Source of the DNA: Pyrus communis
Lineage: Eukaryota; Streptophyta; Magnoliopsida; Rosales; Rosaceae
Length of the DNA: 64,000 nucleotides
NCBI RefSeq assembly: GCF_963583255.1
Contig: NC_084818.1
Span: 11,038,222 to 11,102,221, forward strand
Direction: 5' to 3'
In this document: positions 58,150 through 64,000 of the stretch, piece after piece
Layout of the letters: the number at the start of each line of letters is the position of its first letter
Position numbering within the stretch: position 1 is the stretch's first letter
Made by a program: the position numbers and the translations under genes
The notes under the pieces: model-generated
What the model was told of the DNA's origin: nothing
Database searches by the model: none
Seen by the model: only the letters and a program-made list of their open reading frames with translations

Positions 58150-60923
58150 TTATTAAACATGTTAATTCTGAAACATGGCATACTAGACTAGGGCGTATAG
58201 GGCAAGATAGAATGACAATGTTAGTTAGAGAAGGCTTGTTAAGGCCATTCACTAATGTCAATCTACCTGTATGCGAGGCTTGTTTAGCTAGCAAAGCAAT
58301 TAAAAAGCCTTTTGAAAGGCTATTTGAGCTACTCAACTATTAAAGTTAATCCACTCTGACATCTGTGGGCCAATGAGTGTGAAAGCCCGTCATGGCGCCT
58401 CTTATTTTCTGACTTTGATTGACAATTACACACGATATGGTTATGTGTACTTGATCGCTCATCGTTATGAAGCTTTAGATTGTTTCAAATGCTTCATAGC
58501 TGAGGTTGAAAATAAAAAAAAAGAAGACTGTAAAAGCTCTTCGCACTGATCGTGGACGCAAGTATTTGTTTGACCAATTCAAGGTTTTTTGTGAAAGTAA
58601 GGGAATACGCAAACAACTTTCTATTCCTTACATGCCACAACAAAATGGTGTTGCTAAAAAGAGACAGAACTTTATTAGAAATGGCCAAGTCTATGATGGC
58701 ACAGACAAATCTCCCCATATCTTTATGGGGTGATGCATTATTGACTACGACGTATATACTTAACTGTGTGCCTTCAAAGACGGTTCCCTCAACCCTATAC
58801 GAAATTTGGAATGATGTAAAACCCAATCTGGGTAATTTGCATCCTTGGGGTTGTGCTGGATTTGTTCATAATCAATCACATAAGTTTGGAAGGTTGGGTC
58901 CTAGAGCAAATAAACATATCTTTATAAGATATTGTGAAAACTCGAAATGTTATGTGATGTATGGCAAACATCCAGATAGAGGGAGAACCAAGATTGATTC
59001 ACGTGATGTGGAATTCATAGAGAATGACTTCCCAAAACTTGGTGATACTGTCAAAAACCTTGATCTCCATGAGTTGAAGAAAGATGAAGAACTTGTAACA
59101 TCTTCAAGCGAATAAGGGGAATTAATTTTCAATCTGATGGTTGCTAAATATGATGTAAGAGGACTTGATCCGAGTAAGAGTACACAACCTAGTGGGAATA
59201 ATGTATCCATAAACACTCAAGAGAATATGCCCAATGATGGGAGCGTACCCTCTGAAATTCAAGGTCACACAGTTCGAAGAAGCAAGAGAGGCCACATTCC
59301 CAAATGTCATTTTGAGGTTGATAGGGAGGCCTACATTTGCAAACCTTCAGAGGAAGACGAACCTTCTTCTTACAAAGAAACGTTGTCTTCAACGGCCAAA
59401 GAAAATTGGATAACTGCAACGGAGGAAGAGATGAGCTTCATGGACAAAAATATTGTTTAGGAGTTAGTTGACCTTCCACCTGGTCATAAAACCATTGGAA
59501 ACAAGTGGGTTTTAAAAATCAAACGCAAGGCGGATGGTTCAATTGACAAATATAAGGCATGCCTTATGCGAAAGGATACACTCAGCAATTGGGTGTAGAC
59601 TATGAAGAGACATTCTCCCCTGTGATGAGATTTGCCTTTATTCACCTCATTTTAGCTATTGTTGCTCAACTAGATTTGGAACTTTACCAAATGGATGTTA
59701 AGACAGCATTTCTCAATGGAGAACTAGACAAGGAGTTATACATGGATCAACCTTTAGGCTTTGTGGCCAAGGGACAATAGCGCAAAGTTTACCGCCTAAA
59801 ACGTTCCATATATGGCCTCAAGCAAGCATCTAGACAATGGAACATTAGACTCCATAATTCAATCACTTCATTTGGCTTTGAGATGATTGAGGAAGACCAT
59901 TGTGTGCATTTTAAGAAATCTAGAAAAAGTATTCTTATACTTTCTCTGTATGTTGACAACATCCTAATAGCGGGAAATGACAGAACCTCCATGGAAACCA
60001 CGAAAGCGTGGTTGTCATCCCATTTTGAGATGATAGATATGGGTGAAGCACATTTTGTGCTTGGAGTTAAGATCATGAGAGATCGCTCAAGGAAACTTTT
60101 AAGTTTGTTTCAAGAAACTTACATTAAGAAGGTACTTGAACGATTTAAGATGGCGAACTCCAAACCCATAGACACTCCTATGGAAAGAGGCGCGATATTG
60201 TCCTTAGAATAGTATCCAAAGACTAAGAAAGAGAAAGAACAAATAGCAAACGTCCCATATGCCTCTGCAGTAGGAAGTTTGATGTACGCGATGCTTTGCA
60301 CGCGTCCGAACATTTACCATGTCGTGGGCATGGTAAGCCGCTATCAAAGTAATCATGGACAAGCTCACTAGCAAGCCGTCAAAAGGATTATCAAGAGGAT
60401 TATGAGATACAGGCAAGGAACAAAAGATTTAGCCGTATGTTACCAATGAGGGGATCTGAAGTAATCTAGTGATGCAGACTGGGCAAGCAATAGAGATGAA
60501 CGCAAATCCACCTCAGGTTATGCTTTTATCCTTGGAGGTGGAATTGTTTCTTGGTGTAGCAAGAAGCAAACTTGTATTGCTCTGTTGGAGTTAGAATACG
60601 TTGCACTTGGATCAGTTGTTTAAGAAGTTGTTTGGCTTAGGAGGTTTCTACAACAAATAGGAATTACAGCTTATGCTCAAAAAGTTGTACTTGTTTACTG
60701 GGACAGTACTTCGGACTTAGCATATACCAAAGATTCTAAATATCATGGCAAATCTAAGCACATAGATGCACGATATCATTTCTTTATGAACAAGGTTACC
60801 AAGGGTGAAGTAGTGTTGAAACATATCTCGACTAGCAATATGTTCGCTGATCCCATGACTAAACCCATAATTAGAAACTTGTTTCTAACTTATGTAAAGA
60901 ACATAGGTTTATGTAGGGTTTGA
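58150..60923 (+). pseudogene. Copia C pol (integrase, reverse transcriptase, RNase H), broken; protease missing
   Basis: Domains in order: GAG-pre-integrase (WHTRLGRIGQDRM, CEACLASKAIKKPF); an integrase core (HSDICGPM, ALRTDRGRKYLF, PYMPQQNGVAKKRQ); a reverse transcriptase with MDVKTAFLNGELDKELYM and a catalytic motif reading LYVDNILIAG, N in place of the second aspartate of YVDD (about 59950); and RNase H ([19 protein letters not shown], then HGKSKHIDARYHF), ending near TGA 60921-60923. Stops include TAG at 59458-59460 and TAG at 59778-59780. The segment between the zinc knuckle and integrase is too short for a protease. The catalytic change alone would abolish polymerase activity. Confidence 0.87.
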
Positions 60924-62013
60924 TGTGTTTTTCTTTGTATTTGACATTATTATTGAATAAAAAGGCATTGAAGTTTTTCATTTCATATTTATTTTTGAAA
61001 TGATTGTTTACACATCTTTACGAGTGTCACCAAGCTAGAATCAATTTTTCACACGAACGATTCACCCTACCGCTTAGATAGCGAGTAGGATGAGACATTT
61101 GTGTCCTTAATGTATTGGACTACGAGACCGGACACGTGTATGTTGAACGTACCAATATGCACAAGGTAAACGTCGCCTTAGAAATGTCTAAGATGAGACT
61201 TAACAGAAGTCGAACATGAGATTTGTTTCATGCTGAAGCTTGTAAAGCCAGATATGAGTATCTAGGTGGTCGCCGAGAAGGCAACTAGGCTAGAAGACTC
61301 AGGTTAGGCACTTGTGTAGCGACTAAACTAAGATCCGTATGGTATGTCCAATGGACATGTGACACACTCATTGAAATGAGGATACACCATAGCATACAAA
61401 TCATATTGTATGTGCTATAACCGACTGATAGTGGGAGTGATGAATTGATCCCTGCTTCAATCACTTTGTGAACCACAAGAAATCGTACCCTTATGCCCTT
61501 TGAACTAAAGTCTATGTTAGAAAGATGAGGTTTAATGATCGATACTTTAGCACGTTTATCTAAGACGGTCAAGTCAGCTACTATCCTAAGAGGCGTGTCT
61601 AGCAAGTAGTTAAATCAAATTAGACTGACATGAGAGCTTATGGAAGACAATTTGAAGAAAACACCATGTCATGTGATTCATTAGTTGTGCGGAGTCTTTT
61701 GATATTTGTTATCAAACATAAGACATGGATGCATGATACTTGTGAGACATGACATTGTTTTTTATTTCATAACAAGGGATAAAGAATGTCAAGTCTGGTG
61801 TGTGACGAACAATCTGGGGCATAAAGCGATGAACTTCCGAGTGATGCACTGTTGTTAGTTTAGTGATAGCTTAATGGTAGTGGTCCTGGTTATGTACGTT
61901 CTTTCTCATGAGGTCGCGCATCCCATTTCCTGTATGAGGAGATAGACTAGAACGGATGTGAACTAAGTGTGTTGATTAAGACTATGCCACACCCTATGTG
62001 GGTGAGTGGGAAA

Positions 62014-62469
62014 TGTATGATTTATCTTACGGGATAGATAAATATCAAAGGATATTCCACCCACATGAGGATATTAACCTCCTAATTATCTATGTGATAA
62101 TTAGATTAAAATCAAGAGATATTCCTATTAGAATATACTTGGAATTTTCATGGGCTTTTCAGTCTTTGTACACTCTTCCCAACCACTATATAAGGAGGCT
62201 TCAGGGAAGAGGAAAAATAAGAAACACAAGCTTTTCCACATTTCAAATATTCTAGTTAGGTCTTTAGAACTTTCACTTTCGGCTCTAGATCTTGGGAGGC
62301 GAAAACCAAGGGGCAACTCGACATAAGTAGCCAACCCAACGACCTGCGAGGTGCTAGAAGTGCACGGAGGGTCAGAGCAGTTGTTCGTGTTTGTAGGAGC
62401 GTGTTGAGATTGAAGCTTCCACATAAAAATTACACATGTCCTTTTGAATTTATTTATAGTCTTCCAACA
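62014..62469 (+). repeat. 3' LTR of Copia C
   Basis: 456 bp, direct repeat of 55281-55732, with tatataaggagg near 62190. The AACAT target duplication follows. Confidence 0.9.
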
Positions 62470-62474
62470 AACAT

Positions 62475-63329
62475 CATGACTGTCACTCTAAAAATTTCTC
62501 ATGCATTTCATAAATCCGACACGAAACTTTGAGTTTTGGATACACCAACTTTAAAAGGCTGGAACAGCTTGAAAATGATCTAGAAAACAACCATGATTCT
62601 TCAAGCAGAGAAAACTTCATTTACTAATTAACTTACACCATCCACCCACACCAATAGAGATCACCAAGTAAAAGAAAAAGGAAAAATGATTACTAACTTG
62701 ACCAGTTAATCCATGGGACCATGTATGACCCTTGCAAATTAATGCAGAAGCAGCAGCTTATATATAATATAAAGACACATCAATGACAGGTACAATGGTG
62801 AGGAGGAGGAGGAGGACCATGGCTCCATGAGCCTTCAGTTTCATTTAATAAAGCATGTAGACATATAACCTCACAGACAAATACAAAGAAACACCTGAAA
62901 GGAGTACATTCACATGACCCACCATGCAAACTGAAGAAAATGAGAGTCACCTTTGCTTTATTTAATACACCTGTGCCCTACAAATATTAACTACAAAACC
63001 AAAGAAAATGAAATTTTCCATTTTCTTTACCCACAGTAAAAAAAAAAACAAAAAACAAAACAAAAAAAATTACCAAATTGGCGAGCTCAAGCTCCCAAGA
63101 GAGGCATTACAGACCATAATAAGACTAGAGAGTACAATTATGTGGTGACAACAAAACTTAAATACATTTATTTGCTCTACACACAATAGTAATGTTTTGC
63201 AACATTTCAATGAGGCAAAGAGCATCTTATATATACAAATGCAGCTCCTACTTTCTTGGGGTTTTGGCCTCATATTCGCATTGGGAAGATTTTGAGTCCC
63301 TCGTTCGAGGATTCAAGAAGCTTGCTTGC
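62475..63329. other. 3' flank of the HIPP gene
   Basis: No further gene is supported. On the minus strand this should hold the HIPP 3' untranslated region. A short gga triplet run lies at about 62799-62815, and A-rich tracts lie at 63038-63068. Confidence 0.45.
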
Positions 63330-63718
63330 CTAGAAAATAACGCATGAATTCGGATTCTCTTCCATGCTGTGCACATAGTAGTATGTGGTCATGTGGGGGT
63401 ACGCTTTGTACGCCAAGACGGGGTCTAGCTCTTTCTTCTTCTCTTCTTCCTTCTTTTCTTCTTCTTTCTTCGGCTCCTCCTTCTTGGCTTCTTCTTCTTT
63501 CTTGGGCTCCTCCTTCTTCGCCTCTTCTTCTTTCTTTGGTTCGTCTTTCTTGGGCTCTTCCTTCTTTGGTTCCTCTTTCTTAGGCTCTACTGCTGGTCCT
63601 ACTGAGATTATATCTGTTTGCCAATACTTGCGCAACTTGCTCACCACAGTCACCGGGTCCACGCTTCCGATCACTGTCAATTTCTTATCTTTCATGTCCA
63701 TGGCAATGGAATCAATGC
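63330..63718 (-). CDS. Heavy-metal-associated isoprenylated plant protein (HIPP), last exon
   Basis: The exon encodes 128 residues plus two bases of a split codon. It starts at 63718, after an acceptor tttgtag on the minus strand, and ends at a stop at 63330-63332. It begins in the middle of an HMA fold ([17 protein letters not shown], then [14 protein letters not shown]), followed by a Lys/Glu/Pro-rich repetitive linker of about 50 residues (EEPKK and KEEEAKK units). It ends in the prenylation box CVIF, where the terminal F favours geranylgeranylation. HMA plus CaaX defines HIPPs, plant-specific proteins of membranes and nuclei linked to metal handling and stress. The first exon, with the CxxC position if present, lies beyond the right edge, so metal binding cannot be judged. 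Confidence 0.9.
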
Positions 63719-64000
63719 CTACAAATTGCAAGATCAAAACAATTAATTGAGAATTTTCAATTATTCAACTCTGTTTAAATATCTACTATCTCAAGAACAA
63801 TTGATCCATATGACCCCTACATTTTGTGGTACTTAAAGTTTTGAGTAATGCAAGACAGATGATCAACTTGCTGATAGAGCAAACTAGCAACTCTAAACCC
63901 TGCTGAAACCATGCACAGATTGTTTTAAAACATTAACCCATTCATTACTAACATTTTTCTCTTATACACAACTCCGAAGGCAACATGGACAACCAACTCC
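63719..64000 (-). other. Intron of the HIPP gene (continues off the window)
   Basis: The minus strand is AT-rich with a T-rich tract leading to the acceptor at 63720-63719 and stops in the exon's upstream frame. No first exon (which should carry the start and the first beta strand of the HMA fold) is seen before the edge. Confidence 0.6.

Larger units (their letters stand above)
55281..62469 (+). mobile_element. Copia LTR retrotransposon C, complete ends, decayed coding region
   Basis: LTRs at 55281-55732 and 62014-62469 start TGTA(G/T)GATTTATCTTA and end TCTTCCAACA. The 5-bp duplication is AACGT (55276-55280) and AACAT (62470-62474), one mismatch. One base after the left LTR is TGGTGTCAAAGCC, a diverged tRNA-Met primer site. 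The interior has a long leader of about 1.5 kb, gag, integrase, reverse transcriptase and RNase H, then about 1.1 kb of non-coding sequence before the right LTR. No protease is found between the zinc knuckle and the integrase. Confidence 0.92.

Noticed and set aside
63344..63750. Plus-strand frames rich in Ser/Leu/Phe opposite the HIPP exon
   Set aside because: Shadows of the Lys/Glu-rich repeat of the real minus-strand exon.
1..64000. Search for bacterial-style systems (CRISPR, operons, phage or defence islands)
   Set aside because: Introns, retrotransposons and AT-rich spacers show plant nuclear DNA; the repeats found are transposon ends or microsatellites.

Overview
The window is eukaryotic nuclear DNA from a flowering plant. 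Genes carry GT-AG introns, intergenic DNA is AT-rich, and Copia, Gypsy-like, Cassandra TRIM, LINE, hAT, PIF/Harbinger and Mutator-like remnants are dense. The gene content and MITE types fit a woody eudicot, plausibly Rosaceae (apple/pear group); that placement is inference. There are no operons, CRISPR arrays or bacterial features.

Only two genes look functional. One is a complete four-exon 1-aminocyclopropane-1-carboxylate synthase of type I at 39385-42176 (+), the committed enzyme of ethylene synthesis. The other is the last exon of a heavy-metal-associated isoprenylated plant protein (HIPP) at 63330-63718 (-), whose first exon lies beyond the right edge. Two tandem copies of a TRAIP-like RING E3 ligase gene (2654-3674 and 4738-about 7960, both +) are pseudogenes. 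The left copy is cut by a Copia insertion.

Layout: 1-2653 Copia A (-, truncated by the window edge). 2654-8000 TRAIP-like pseudogene pair. 8000-14030 intergenic, with a Tourist-like MITE. 14033-18011 a Gypsy-like element reduced to LTRs, PBS, PPT and a gag scrap, split by a 2.1 kb hAT element that carries a captured fragment of a DUF789-type gene. 22005-25453 an LTR element with no clear pol. 26162-27716 a tandemly expanded Cassandra TRIM with 5S-rRNA-like LTRs, flanked by a single 5-bp target duplication. 29354-34910 a foldback element, a LINE scrap, a 1 kb Harbinger-type element, a hAT MITE, three copies of a Mutator-like MITE and a miniature LTR element. 35408-37473 two Tourist-like MITEs, the first split by a 1.3 kb nested element. 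38765-42176 a MITE and the ACS gene. 43814-51105 Copia B (+, complete ends, decayed pol). 51429-52110 Mutator-type MITEs. 55281-62469 Copia C (+, complete ends, decayed). 62470-64000 HIPP 3' flank, last exon and intron.

The genes do not form a pathway together. The biology of the window is one ethylene-synthesis gene and one isoprenylated metal-domain protein embedded in nested transposon insertions. Coordinates of element ends were read from target-site duplications and TG...CA termini by eye. Family assignments rest on recognised motifs, not on searches.
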